44,993 bases of DNA, taken from contig JAFSBV010000030.1 in NCBI GenBank assembly GCA_017437125.1, positions 1 through 44,993 of the forward strand, in the 5' to 3' direction. Positions within the stretch are counted from its first letter, which is position 1. Each line of letters opens with the position of its first letter. This DNA is from Bacteroidales bacterium. Lineage in GTDB: Bacteria; Bacteroidota; Bacteroidia; Bacteroidales; UBA932. The notes below the pieces were generated by a model, which had not been told where the DNA came from, did no database searches, and saw only the letters and a program-made list of their open reading frames with translations. A program made the position numbers and the translations under genes. Shown here one piece after another: positions 34,385 through 42,894 of this stretch.

Positions 34385-36790
34385 ATGATGAAAAAGCTGA
34401 TGACCCTATTGATTGCTCTTGCCATATCTGCGGGAGCTTATGCGAAAGAAATTACAGCCAATGCACATAGCATTGATCTGACCAAGGCAACGATAGTCTA
34501 TAATCCTAAAGACCACCATCTGGCAAGACATCTTGCCCATGTACTTTCAGCAGACATTGAGAGGGTTTCCGGAATCAGGCCGGAAGTCAGCACACGCAAG
34601 GGTCAGGGGCAGAACATAATACTGTCAACTGCAGCAAAGACCAGCCATGCAAAGGAAATACGCGGAGCATGGGAAAGATATGTCATCGATACTGAGGAGG
34701 ATGTCCTCTATATAACGGGATCCGATCACAGAGGACTTGCGTATGGAGTATTCCATGTCAGCGAAGAAATAGGAGTCAGTCCGTGGTACTGGTTTGCCGA
34801 CATACCGGTTGACAAGGACAATCCTTCGGTTCATGCCTACTCCGAGGACTTCGCAAGCGATTCACCATCAATCAAGTACAGAGGAGTATTCATCAACGAC
34901 GAGGACTGGGGAATGAAGGTCTGGGCGGAAAAGACTTTCGAACCGGAACTTGGAGACATAGGTCCAAAGACATATGACAAGGTCTGTGAACTCATACTTC
35001 GCCTTAAAGGAAACATGCTTGCGCCTGCAATGCATACATGTACCGGCGCATTCTACAGTTATCCTGAGAATCAGATAGTTGCGGACAAATGGGGCATAAT
35101 GATCACCACCAGTCATTGCGAGCCGCTGCTGTTCAATAATGCAGCCCCGTCAGAATGGGACAGTTCGCGCGACGGCGAATGGAATTATGAGACAAACAAG
35201 GAGACTATCCTGAGCAAGCTTGACAACCGCATCAAGGAAACCGCTCAATATGACAACATCTATACAATGGGAATGAGAGGCCTCCACGATGAGGCTATGA
35301 AGGGCAGCACATCACCTTCCGACAGAGCCCGTACGCTTGAGAAGGTATTCATCCAGCAGCGCGCGATCCTCGAGAAATACAAGAACACGAAAGCCGAAAA
35401 CATCCAGCAGATATTCGTCCCATACAAGGAGACGCTTGATATATATGATGCGGGGCTTCGCGTACCGGAAGACATCACCCTCGTATGGCCGGATGACAAT
35501 TACGGTTATATGAAACGTGTGAGCAACAGTGAAGAGCAGAAGAGAAGCGGAGGAAGCGGTGTATATTATCACCTGAGTTATTGCGGAGTGCCGCATGACA
35601 ACCTTTGGATTTCCACAACCGCCCCTCAGCTGATGTACGAGGAACTTCTGAAAGCATATACTGCCGGAGCAGACAGATACTGGCTGCTCAATGTTGGCGA
35701 CATCAAGCCTATGGAAATCGAGATGCAGATGTTCATGGACATGGCATATGATTTCGATGATTTCAGCTATGACAATGCCAACAGATATCAGGCATTATGG
35801 CTTGCAGAGGTTTTCGGCCAGGAATATCTGTCTGATTTCCAATTCATTCTGGATCATTACTACCGTCTTGCATGGGACCGCAAGCCTGAATTCATGGGAT
35901 ATGAGATGGAATGGGATACGGAGGAATACAGCCGCCTGTATGATACAGACTTCTCATTCGAGACAGGAAGTGCCCAGAAGCGCCTTCTTGAATATCAGGA
36001 CATCTGCTATGCATACGACGCAATAGAGCAGAAGATCCGGCCGGAGTACCGTCCAGCATTGTTTGAGATGCTCGGCTACTCCGTTCACTCTGCCTATCAG
36101 ATGAACCGCAAATTCCTCTATGCACAGGCAAACCATGAGACTGGAAACAGCGTATATGCAGGATTATGCAAAGATGCCGACAGGCAGATTCAGGAATTGA
36201 TCGATCGTTTCAATTCACTGCTTGACGGCAAATGGGACCAGATGATATCGGAAGTCACACCAGGCTACACAGCACTGTATCAGAACATGCCTGACCTTGT
36301 GACAGAACCGACAGACGCGTACAGGCTTCCGGACAATCAGCGTCATCCGGAATTCAAGCATAAGATCGACCTTACAGAACTTGCTCCGGAACAGCCGTTC
36401 CGTATGCTGGAGGGAATAGGAACAGACTGGATGGCCCTGCAGATGGGACAGCCTCTGGATTTCTCTACGGAAGGATCGATCGAGATACCGATTCCTGAAG
36501 AATATCTCGCTTCCGGAGCTGATCAGGTGTCCATTTGCGTTTCCGTAGTCCCTATGTGGCCTGTAGCATATGACCGAAGCAACAGGTTTGCTGTCAGTGT
36601 CGATGGCTCGGAACCGGTTATATGCGAGAACAAGTTCCAGGAATGGGGACGCGAATGGAAGATACAGGTTCTGGAGAACCGAAAAGAATTCGTGCTCACC
36701 TTCCCTCTTGACAAGACGGTTGATGAGCACGTTATTACCCTTTCCATTATAGATCCGGGTCAGATAGTCCAGAAGATAACTCTTCAGTAA
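34385..36790 (+). CDS. GH115 xylan alpha-1,2-glucuronidase
   Basis: An 801-residue secreted enzyme with signal peptide ending near AYA. It fits GH115: an N-terminal alpha/beta domain like GH67/GH20 N-domains, a TIM barrel beginning near YRGVFINDEDWG (about 160), with NMLAPAMHT, FVPYKETLDIYDAGL and WPDDNYGYMKR, and a C-terminal helical plus beta part. The family removes (4-O-methyl)glucuronic acid from internal xylose residues of glucuronoxylan. The C-terminal carbohydrate-binding-like domain found in some members is partly present (about 690-801). It ends only 4 bp from the convergent phosphatase gene. It supports a role of this region in glucuronoarabinoxylan breakdown. Confidence 0.88.
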   Translation: MMKKLMTLLIALAISAGAYAKEITANAHSIDLTKATIVYNPKDHHLARHLAHVLSADIERVSGIRPEVSTRKGQGQNIILSTAAKTSHAKEIRGAWERYVIDTEEDVLYITGSDHRGLAYGVFHVSEEIGVSPWYWFADIPVDKDNPSVHAYSEDFASDSPSIKYRGVFINDEDWGMKVWAEKTFEPELGDIGPKTYDKVCELILRLKGNMLAPAMHTCTGAFYSYPENQIVADKWGIMITTSHCEPLLFNNAAPSEWDSSRDGEWNYETNKETILSKLDNRIKETAQYDNIYTMGMRGLHDEAMKGSTSPSDRARTLEKVFIQQRAILEKYKNTKAENIQQIFVPYKETLDIYDAGLRVPEDITLVWPDDNYGYMKRVSNSEEQKRSGGSGVYYHLSYCGVPHDNLWISTTAPQLMYEELLKAYTAGADRYWLLNVGDIKPMEIEMQMFMDMAYDFDDFSYDNANRYQALWLAEVFGQEYLSDFQFILDHYYRLAWDRKPEFMGYEMEWDTEEYSRLYDTDFSFETGSAQKRLLEYQDICYAYDAIEQKIRPEYRPALFEMLGYSVHSAYQMNRKFLYAQANHETGNSVYAGLCKDADRQIQELIDRFNSLLDGKWDQMISEVTPGYTALYQNMPDLVTEPTDAYRLPDNQRHPEFKHKIDLTELAPEQPFRMLEGIGTDWMALQMGQPLDFSTEGSIEIPIPEEYLASGADQVSICVSVVPMWPVAYDRSNRFAVSVDGSEPVICENKFQEWGREWKIQVLENRKEFVLTFPLDKTVDEHVITLSIIDPGQIVQKITLQ

Positions 36791-36794
36791 ACCG

Positions 36795-37961
36795 TTATCT
36801 GATCAGTCCCTCTATCTTCTTAGGAAGGTCGGTGTTCTTCATGACTCCGGCAAATGCTTCAGCACCAGCACCATATGCGAATACAGGGACAACTGTTCCT
36901 GTGTGGCCGTGTGTGCTGAAGTTCAAACGAGGCTTGCCTGCTTCATAACCAAAATAGTCCAAGCCCACACCTCCGGTCTCGTGATCCGCTGTAACAACGA
37001 GCAAGGTCTTAGGATGCGCATTGACATATTCGACCAGCTGAAGCAAGGTTCTGTTGAATTCCTGCATTTCCTCGATCAAGCCTTCCGGATCGTTGTTATG
37101 GCCGTAACCATCGATGACAGCACTCTCGATCATCAGGAAATAGCCGTTCTTACTGTTGCGTGAAAGGACATCCAGAGCCTTTGCTGTAGCTTTTTCAAGA
37201 TATACGGTAGGTTCAGAGAGATGGGTTGCGTTTCCATCTTCGGCAGCTGCCGCCAACTTGGCAGCAAGACATACTTCCTGTCCCTCTGCCGCTCCGGCTG
37301 TATTGTTGTCTGACTTGCTGCGATGTACGTCACCGAGCGGAAGAATGCCGACAAACTTATCAGATGCAGTGTTCAGCACGTTCTCCCATGAAAGATATAC
37401 ATCATATCCTTTCTCGATAAGGGTAGCAGTCAGATCCAGAGAGTCCGGACGGTTGATGAAATGATCGAGTCCGGCACCGACAGCCACATCCACGCCGCTT
37501 TCAGTAAACTGCTTGGCAATGTCGAAAACTCTGTATCGGCTGGTCACACCGGCGTAGAATGCACCAGGAGTCGCTTCTGTAAGCGTTGTATTGACAACGA
37601 TACCGGTCTTCTTGCCCATCTCCTGTGCCTTGCGCAATATGCTTGTCAGCTGATTGCCTTCAGGATCAACTCCAAGATATCCGTTGTTGGTACGTGTTCC
37701 CGTAGCCAAAGCAGTACCTCCAGCAGGAGAATCCGTAACATAATTATTAGCCGAACATGTCTCAGAGAGACCGACAATCGGAGCATACTCGAATCCCGTC
37801 AACGAATCTTCCGAAACAAGCAACGACGTAACCGCACCGAAGCCCATGCCGTCTCCGATCAGATAGATCACGTTCTCCACTTCCGGCTTCCTTGCGCTTG
37901 TGCATGCAGTCATAAAAGCCAGCGCCAGCATTGATGCTGAAAAAAGGATGTTTCTTTTCAT
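36795..37961 (-). CDS. Alkaline phosphatase family lipoprotein
   Basis: A 388-residue phosphomonoesterase. Lipobox ends at Cys20 (FMTACTSA). The catalytic Ser78 is in VTDSPAGGTA, metal-binding residues lie in LIGDGMG (Asp37), SAVIDGYGHNND, TADHETGG and THGHTG. It is shorter than E. coli PhoA but within the bacterial range. It should release phosphate in the periplasm or at the surface. The upstream epimerase gene on the same strand is 27 bp away, so they are likely one transcript. The 3' end is 4 bp from GH115. Confidence 0.88.
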   Translation of the reverse strand: MKRNILFSASMLALAFMTACTSARKPEVENVIYLIGDGMGFGAVTSLLVSEDSLTGFEYAPIVGLSETCSANNYVTDSPAGGTALATGTRTNNGYLGVDPEGNQLTSILRKAQEMGKKTGIVVNTTLTEATPGAFYAGVTSRYRVFDIAKQFTESGVDVAVGAGLDHFINRPDSLDLTATLIEKGYDVYLSWENVLNTASDKFVGILPLGDVHRSKSDNNTAGAAEGQEVCLAAKLAAAAEDGNATHLSEPTVYLEKATAKALDVLSRNSKNGYFLMIESAVIDGYGHNNDPEGLIEEMQEFNRTLLQLVEYVNAHPKTLLVVTADHETGGVGLDYFGYEAGKPRLNFSTHGHTGTVVPVFAYGAGAEAFAGVMKNTDLPKKIEGLIR

Positions 37962-37988
37962 AGTTCAACAATTATTATTTTCTACTAA

Positions 37989-39014
37989 TTATTTTACAAA
38001 GAGATTTTTAGTATTCTCAAGCGCCTCGATCACTCGGTCACACCATGCGTCGAATTCAGGATCTTCGACCTGTAACTCCGGATGCTCCTTTATATATTCG
38101 ACAGCTTTGCGGACTCCCTGTTCAAGTCGGGTTGTCGCGCTAAAGCCTGGAACTGCGCGCTTCAGTTTGCTGCAGTCAAATGATACTGTGACAGCCTTGT
38201 CTCCCAACAGACCTCCCTCAAGATCATATGCCTGCGGAGCAATTGCCGCCAGATAATCCGATGCGACATAATATGGCTTGAATTCCACATCGAGAGCATC
38301 TGCAATGCTCTGATATATCTGATTCCATGTGAGCGACTCATCAGACATTATCTGGTAGGCCTCGCCTATTGCCTGAGGATTGCCCAGAAGGCCGATGAAT
38401 CCTTTAGCGAAGTCCTCGTTCCATGTCATTGTCCAGAGAGAACTTCCGTCACCATGTACGATTACAGGTTTTCCATCCATCATACGTTTTAGGATCTGCC
38501 AGCTTCCGTTGCTTCCATGCACTCCTACTGGAACGCTGCGCTCGCAGTAAGTGTGGCTCGGGCGGATAATGGTCACCGGGAATCCATTCTCGCGATATTC
38601 CTTCAAAAGAAGTTCCTCGCAAGCTATCTTGTTGCGGGAATACTCCCAATATGGATTTGCGAGAGTCGTGCCCTCTGTGATGACATACTGGCGCGCTGGC
38701 TTGTTATATGCTGATGCAGAGCTGATATAAACATACTGCTTGGTACGGCCTGAGAAAATCCTGATGTCACGGGCAACCTGTTCCGGCACGAATCCGATGA
38801 ACTCGCACACGGCATCGAATGTCTCGTCACCGAGCTTTGCCACAACATCTTCAGGATGCTCGTTAATGTCTCCGGTAATCAGTTTTACGTTTTGCGGCAG
38901 TTCCGCACTACGATTGCCACGATTAAGCAGCCACAGATCATGACCTTCTGCTGCAAGTTGTCTTGTGATGGCACTGCTGATCGTGCCGGTTCCTCCGATA
39001 ATAAGTATTTTCAT
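37989..39014 (-). CDS. NAD-dependent epimerase/dehydratase (extended SDR)
   Basis: A 341-residue cytosolic Rossmann-fold enzyme. Dinucleotide motif GGTGTIS (8-14) is followed by the acidic and Arg residues that set cofactor use (LLNRGNRS). The catalytic YxxxK is in YWEYSRNK, with Ser residues in YISSASAY. The C-terminal domain reads like the family of sugar epimerases and CSP41-type RNA-binding SDRs. Exact substrate unknown. It is first in the operon with the alkaline phosphatase, with promoter TAAATTTG (minus strand, 39042-39049), and is divergent from the MerR gene. Confidence 0.82.
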   Translation of the reverse strand: MKILIIGGTGTISSAITRQLAAEGHDLWLLNRGNRSAELPQNVKLITGDINEHPEDVVAKLGDETFDAVCEFIGFVPEQVARDIRIFSGRTKQYVYISSASAYNKPARQYVITEGTTLANPYWEYSRNKIACEELLLKEYRENGFPVTIIRPSHTYCERSVPVGVHGSNGSWQILKRMMDGKPVIVHGDGSSLWTMTWNEDFAKGFIGLLGNPQAIGEAYQIMSDESLTWNQIYQSIADALDVEFKPYYVASDYLAAIAPQAYDLEGGLLGDKAVTVSFDCSKLKRAVPGFSATTRLEQGVRKAVEYIKEHPELQVEDPEFDAWCDRVIEALENTKNLFVK

Positions 39015-39041
39015 AGTATGTCTTCCAGAATTTTAGATTCC

Positions 39042-39049
39042 CAAATTTA
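39042..39049 (-). promoter_or_regulatory. -7 element of the epimerase-phosphatase operon
   Basis: TAAATTTG on the minus strand, 28 bp before the ATG at 39014. Confidence 0.55.
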
Positions 39050-39101
39050 ATGATTTTCAGGATAGAGTGTAGTCAATATGAGTTAAATTTTCACATTTCT
39101 C

Positions 39102-39134
39102 TTGACTCGTACCTAAGGTCATGTCTTATATTTG
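39102..39134 (+). promoter_or_regulatory. MerR-gene promoter with dyad in the spacer
   Basis: TTGA (39102-39105) and TATATTTG (39127-39134) flank a 21-bp spacer that holds the dyad ACCTAAGGT (39111-39119). MerR-type regulators act from just such spacers, so autoregulation by the downstream protein is likely. Confidence 0.5.
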
Positions 39135-39151
39135 CAGACAAATAACGCGTT

Positions 39152-39973
39152 ATGAATAGAAATGGATTAAAAATCGGGGAGTTTTCACGCCTTTGTCGTG
39201 TCACTGTGAGGGCTCTGAGGCATTATGAAAAGATCAGGCTGCTTGTACCGGATATTATTGACTATAGTACCGGCTACAGGTATTATTCTGTCGGGCAGAT
39301 GCAGAAGGCTTTGAATATTGTCCAGCTGAAGGGACTGGGATTCAGTCTTGAAGAGATCCGAAGGATGTATAATTCTGAGACTCAGCGTCCTACAATTGAT
39401 ATGCTTGAGGAGAAGATCCGCAGTTGCCAGGAACAGTTGCAGCTGCTGGTCGAGTGCAGGGACCGGCTGTCGGCGATGATTACTTTCCAGAAGAAACTTA
39501 ATGAAATGGAAAATATCTACATTGATTCATTACCTGCGGTTATTGTCGCATCGCATCGTGCCGAAATTCCGTCGTACGATGAACTTGGAAAACTGTGTTA
39601 CATGACAATCGGCCCGGAGATGGCTCGTCTGGGATGTGAGTGTCCGGAGCCTGGATATAGTTTCACGATAGAGCACGGAGGATATCGTCAGACTGATATT
39701 GACATAGAGTACTGCGAGAAGGTTGCTGCGATGGGAAAGGACTCTGACATCATCAAGTTCAAGCAGATTCCAGAGGTCGCAGAAGCTGTATGCATGAAGG
39801 TTTATGGTCCATACAACCGCCTGAACGAAAACATTCGTGAAGTACTTGAATGGATTGAGGCAAACGGATATACGATTACTTATCCGCCACGCTACTCATA
39901 CGTGGACGGTATATGGAATCAGGAAGATCCGGAGAAATGGCTGACTATAATTCAGGTGCCAGTAACAAGGTAG
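39152..39973 (+). CDS. MerR-family regulator with GyrI-like effector-binding domain
   Basis: A 273-residue regulator. Residues 5-75 are a MerR winged helix with KIGEFSRLCRVTVRALRHYE, then a coiled-coil linker (about 80-120), then a GyrI/BmrR-C-like ligand domain (about 125-273) with a late KVYGPYNRLNENI segment and ITYPPRYSYVDG. It resembles BltR/BmrR-type drug sensors, which activate efflux or modification genes by twisting promoter DNA with long spacers. The gene is convergent with a CatA-like acetyltransferase, 6 bp away, which could be a target. A dyad lies in its own promoter spacer. Confidence 0.85.
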   Translation: MNRNGLKIGEFSRLCRVTVRALRHYEKIRLLVPDIIDYSTGYRYYSVGQMQKALNIVQLKGLGFSLEEIRRMYNSETQRPTIDMLEEKIRSCQEQLQLLVECRDRLSAMITFQKKLNEMENIYIDSLPAVIVASHRAEIPSYDELGKLCYMTIGPEMARLGCECPEPGYSFTIEHGGYRQTDIDIEYCEKVAAMGKDSDIIKFKQIPEVAEAVCMKVYGPYNRLNENIREVLEWIEANGYTITYPPRYSYVDGIWNQEDPEKWLTIIQVPVTR

Positions 39974-39979
39974 TATAAT

Positions 39980-40603
39980 CTATGCCAATCTGTTGATTTC
40001 GTTCTGCAGGTTGGCTAAGAATTTACCGGCATGAGCGCCGTCCATCTGGGTGTGATGGAACTGGAATGAGAGCGTCAGATAGTAGCGGAAAAATCTCTTC
40101 TTGTATCTCCCCCAGATTATGAACGGATTATTGAAAATGCCGCTGTTCATACCAACTGCTCCATCAATTTCAGTGTCGATGATGGCTGAAGTACCGATGA
40201 CCATGCTGTTCTCTGAAAGGTCTCTGTCCTGACAGGTGGCAGCAACCTCGGAGGTGTATTTCAGGTAATCGTTATTGAATTCTTCCAGTTTCTCATTGAA
40301 AAGTATGTCACACGAACTTACCTCTCCAGTCTTGTTTTTGACGATTGTATTGACGGCGATTGTATCGTATTGCAGAAGTTCGTCCCCGACCGGAAGCATG
40401 TAGAATTCCTTTATCGGAGCTGCCGCCTTTCCGATACACCAATCGAGCAACATATTGAATTTCAGTCTCCTCCTCTTACTTATTCTTATAAGTCTTGTGA
40501 CATCGATTGTCTTGATGAAAGTCACCATAGGATTAGGAGCCTTCATCCAAAACTCGTATGCAAATGCTCTTGTAGTCTGTTTGGGGTCAATTGAATGTGG
40601 CAT
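39980..40603 (-). CDS. Chloramphenicol acetyltransferase-like protein (CatA family)
   Basis: A 207-residue acyltransferase of the trimeric CatA family. The catalytic signature HHTQMDG (183-189) matches HHxxxDG, and Asp/Asn positions in MNSGIFNNPFI are family-like. Length is close to type-A CAT (about 215). Many Bacteroidales members are of unknown substrate, so chloramphenicol resistance is not shown. The gene has a TAACTTTG element (minus strand, 40625-40632). It is convergent with a MerR regulator of the drug-sensing type. Confidence 0.82.
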   Translation of the reverse strand: MPHSIDPKQTTRAFAYEFWMKAPNPMVTFIKTIDVTRLIRISKRRRLKFNMLLDWCIGKAAAPIKEFYMLPVGDELLQYDTIAVNTIVKNKTGEVSSCDILFNEKLEEFNNDYLKYTSEVAATCQDRDLSENSMVIGTSAIIDTEIDGAVGMNSGIFNNPFIIWGRYKKRFFRYYLTLSFQFHHTQMDGAHAGKFLANLQNEINRLA

Positions 40604-40624
40604 GGAATTCCGCTTTTATCAGTC

Positions 40625-40632
40625 CAAAGTTA
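40625..40632 (-). promoter_or_regulatory. -7 element of the CatA-like gene
   Basis: TAACTTTG on the minus strand, 22 bp before the ATG. A repeat copy (40641-40705) begins directly upstream. Confidence 0.5.
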
Positions 40633-40640
40633 GACAAATC

Positions 40641-40705
40641 CGTATGAATTACAATGGATTGCCGCTATGAATCAGTGTGATCATCTGCGGCCCAACGGGA
40701 AAAGG
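40641..40705. repeat. Dispersed intergenic repeat, copy A
   Basis: This stretch aligns without gaps to 43673-43737 at roughly 70 percent identity. The best block is ATCAGNNTGANCATCTGCGG. The rest of the gene-free interval 40604-40931 holds a loose GGACGCT/AGCGTCC pair near 40764-40808 and the esterase terminator; no gene is seen. Confidence 0.6.
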
Positions 40706-40855
40706 ACGTTCATTGGATACAGGAGACTGAGCGTCTGACACTTTTTCGGGAATATGAATGTAGGACGCTACCAGATTAAGCGGAAATATCCAGGTTTTGG
40801 GGAGCGTCCGGCAGGTTTTCAGGCGATTTATGTAGCTATGCTCTTCAAAGAAAAA

Positions 40856-40879
40856 GAGACACCCTCGAAAGAGTGTCTC
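40856..40879 (-). terminator. Terminator of the CE1 esterase gene
   Basis: GAGACAC (40856-40862) and GTGTCTC (40873-40879) with loop CCTCGAAAGA. On the minus strand TTTTTCTTT follows. The loop sequence is nearly the same as in the terminator at 43919-43942. Confidence 0.8.
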
Positions 40880-40931
40880 AATATGGGTTTGAGATGCCCG
40901 AATTGGTCTGGCTCTACTCCGCAAGACCGGT

Positions 40932-42110
40932 TTATTTCTTCCAGAGATTCGGAAGGAAACCGTAGTAGAGGAGGCCTCTCCAAGTTGACCAGTCGTGACC
41001 GGTTTCACCTATGCAGAAATACTCATATTCGATTCCGTGCTTGTCGAGAGCTTCCCTGAATGGCTTTACACGGAAATTGAACATACCCTTCTCTTCATCA
41101 CCACCCTGTCCGATGAACAGATAATCCACCTTGTCGTTGGCCTTAGGATCATTGAGGAATTCGCCGAGGGTCTCTTCCGGTCTGTTGTCACCTGCACTGA
41201 GGACACCGAAGTTTGCAAAGAGGTCAAGAGACTTCAGACCTACGAACATTGTGTGGCGGCCACCCATCGAAAGACCGGAAATGGCACGTCCGTGAGGATT
41301 TGCGATGGTCTTGTAGTGACTGTCGATGAACGGAATGACAGCCTCGCGATACTCACGCTCCATGATATCGAAAGTTAGATCGGCGTGCTGAGGATGATTG
41401 CGGTGAACGACCTGATTGTTCACAAGTACGATCAACATCGGTTCTGCCTTACCTTCTGCAAGGAGATTGTCCATGATGAAGTTCACGCGTCCGTCATACA
41501 TCCAGTTTGAAGGGAGTTCGCCGCTGCCGCCCATCAGGTAGAGGACAGGGTATTTCTTCTTTGGATTGTACTGAGGAGGGGTATAGACATAGAGTTCACG
41601 CTGTCCTTCGGTTACAGGACTGTAGTAGATATGGCGTGTGATGGATCCGTGAGGTACATCCTTGGCGTCCCACCATGATGGTCCGTCACCGTGGACGATA
41701 AGCTCGCTATAAGGAGGCATTGCCGTAAAGGCTGCATATGTGTTATTCGGATCGGCCATCTTGACACCGTCCACAACCAGATTGTACTGGTACATGTCCA
41801 CCGGAAGAGGACCGATGGTAAGGGTCCATATGCCGTCTTCCCCTTTGGTGAAAGGAATGTTTCCACGGACTCCCATGACTGTGGTCATCGCGCCCGAGAG
41901 GGCTACTGACTCTGCCTTAGGGGCATTGAGGCGGAAAGTGACGGTACGGTCGTCATTTACTTGAGGCGAATTCAGATTCGCGCTGAATGGGATCAACCCT
42001 TCGGTGTCTTTCTGAGGGTTGTAACTGAGGTTTATGTTCGACTGCTGGGCAGATGCTGTCAAAGCAGCAAGTAGCGAAATCGCCACGGTAATAATTTTTC
42101 GGTTCATCAT
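40932..42110 (-). CDS. Secreted E-set/CE1 esterase
   Basis: A 392-residue secreted enzyme; ATG 42110 starts a signal peptide ending near ASAQ. An N-terminal E-set/CBM48-like sandwich (about 45-130) has TVTFRLNAPKAESV and MYQYNLVVDG. The CE1 hydrolase follows: Ser281 in GLSMGG, Asp338 in GQGGDEE, His372 in ETGHDW. The oxyanion segment reads LYLMGGSGE rather than the usual LLHG. The two-domain unit is the same as the one duplicated in the 1434-residue enzyme, and the order of motifs matches. Likely a feruloyl or acetyl xylan esterase. The frame extends to 42233, but the promoter at 42165-42172 lies inside that extension. Confidence 0.86.
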   Translation of the reverse strand: MMNRKIITVAISLLAALTASAQQSNINLSYNPQKDTEGLIPFSANLNSPQVNDDRTVTFRLNAPKAESVALSGAMTTVMGVRGNIPFTKGEDGIWTLTIGPLPVDMYQYNLVVDGVKMADPNNTYAAFTAMPPYSELIVHGDGPSWWDAKDVPHGSITRHIYYSPVTEGQRELYVYTPPQYNPKKKYPVLYLMGGSGELPSNWMYDGRVNFIMDNLLAEGKAEPMLIVLVNNQVVHRNHPQHADLTFDIMEREYREAVIPFIDSHYKTIANPHGRAISGLSMGGRHTMFVGLKSLDLFANFGVLSAGDNRPEETLGEFLNDPKANDKVDYLFIGQGGDEEKGMFNFRVKPFREALDKHGIEYEYFCIGETGHDWSTWRGLLYYGFLPNLWKK

Positions 42111-42164
42111 AGTGTTATTTTTTCGCAATGTACGAAAAAACTGATGATTATGAAAGCCTGGTGG

Positions 42165-42172
42165 CAAAAGTA
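42165..42172 (-). promoter_or_regulatory. -7 element of the CE1 esterase gene
   Basis: TACTTTTG on the minus strand, 55 bp before ATG 42110. Confidence 0.6.
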
Positions 42173-42222
42173 CATCACAAAAAATGGCAAGACCGGACAA
42201 AGTCTGAATTTCGCGCCTTGAT

Positions 42223-42894
42223 TTACCAGACAAAAGGAATCACTTTATACTTCACTCTTGCCTTGTAGTCCTTATATCCGTCAAGACCGGATGTCAGGAC
42301 TGCCTCCTCATTACGGATCCTACGGGCAATCACCGGAATATATCCAAGCATAATGCAAAAGGAAATCGGGGAACCAAGAACCAGGGGCATTGACAGGAAA
42401 AGGATTACGGTTGCCATATACATGGGATGACGGACTATTCCATATAATCCGGTATCAATGACTTTCTGTCCCTCCTGGACTTCGATGGTTCTGGAAAGAT
42501 ATTCGTTTTCTCTCAATACTTCCGCATATAATATGTAAGAAAGAATAAAGAGAGCAGCGGCTGTCCATACTGTCCAGTCCGGCAACATCCACCAACCGTA
42601 TCTCCAGTTAAGACCAGCAGTCGTGAATGAAATTATGAACAACAGGCCGCTCAATGCCACAACTGCCTTCTGTTCGCTTTCCTTCTCCTTGGCATTCAAC
42701 CTTTTACGAAGCAGTTTCGGACTCTTGACAAGCATGACAGCTCCGGCAACGAACATAGGTACGAACAGAATTCCCATAAGGAGCCATCCTTGCCAATAAG
42801 CAAATGATCCTGCCGGCAGAAACAGCAACAGACCTACAAGTACAACACCTGAGGTCAATTTCAACAACGACTGTGTCAACAAGGATTTATTCAT
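42223..42894 (-). CDS. Isoprenylcysteine carboxyl methyltransferase-like membrane protein
   Basis: A 223-residue integral membrane protein with about five hydrophobic segments. The C-terminal GLYGIVRHPMYMAT motif and the RIRNEEAVLTSGLDGYKDYKARVKYKVIPFVW end, here split as NEEAVL, GYKDY and KYKVIPF, fit the ICMT/PEMT SAM-dependent family. Bacteria lack prenylated CaaX proteins, so the substrate is something else, perhaps a lipid or small thiol. Its start overlaps the upstream alpha/beta hydrolase gene by 8 bp, so the two are coupled. Confidence 0.82.
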   Translation of the reverse strand: MNKSLLTQSLLKLTSGVVLVGLLLFLPAGSFAYWQGWLLMGILFVPMFVAGAVMLVKSPKLLRKRLNAKEKESEQKAVVALSGLLFIISFTTAGLNWRYGWWMLPDWTVWTAAALFILSYILYAEVLRENEYLSRTIEVQEGQKVIDTGLYGIVRHPMYMATVILFLSMPLVLGSPISFCIMLGYIPVIARRIRNEEAVLTSGLDGYKDYKARVKYKVIPFVW

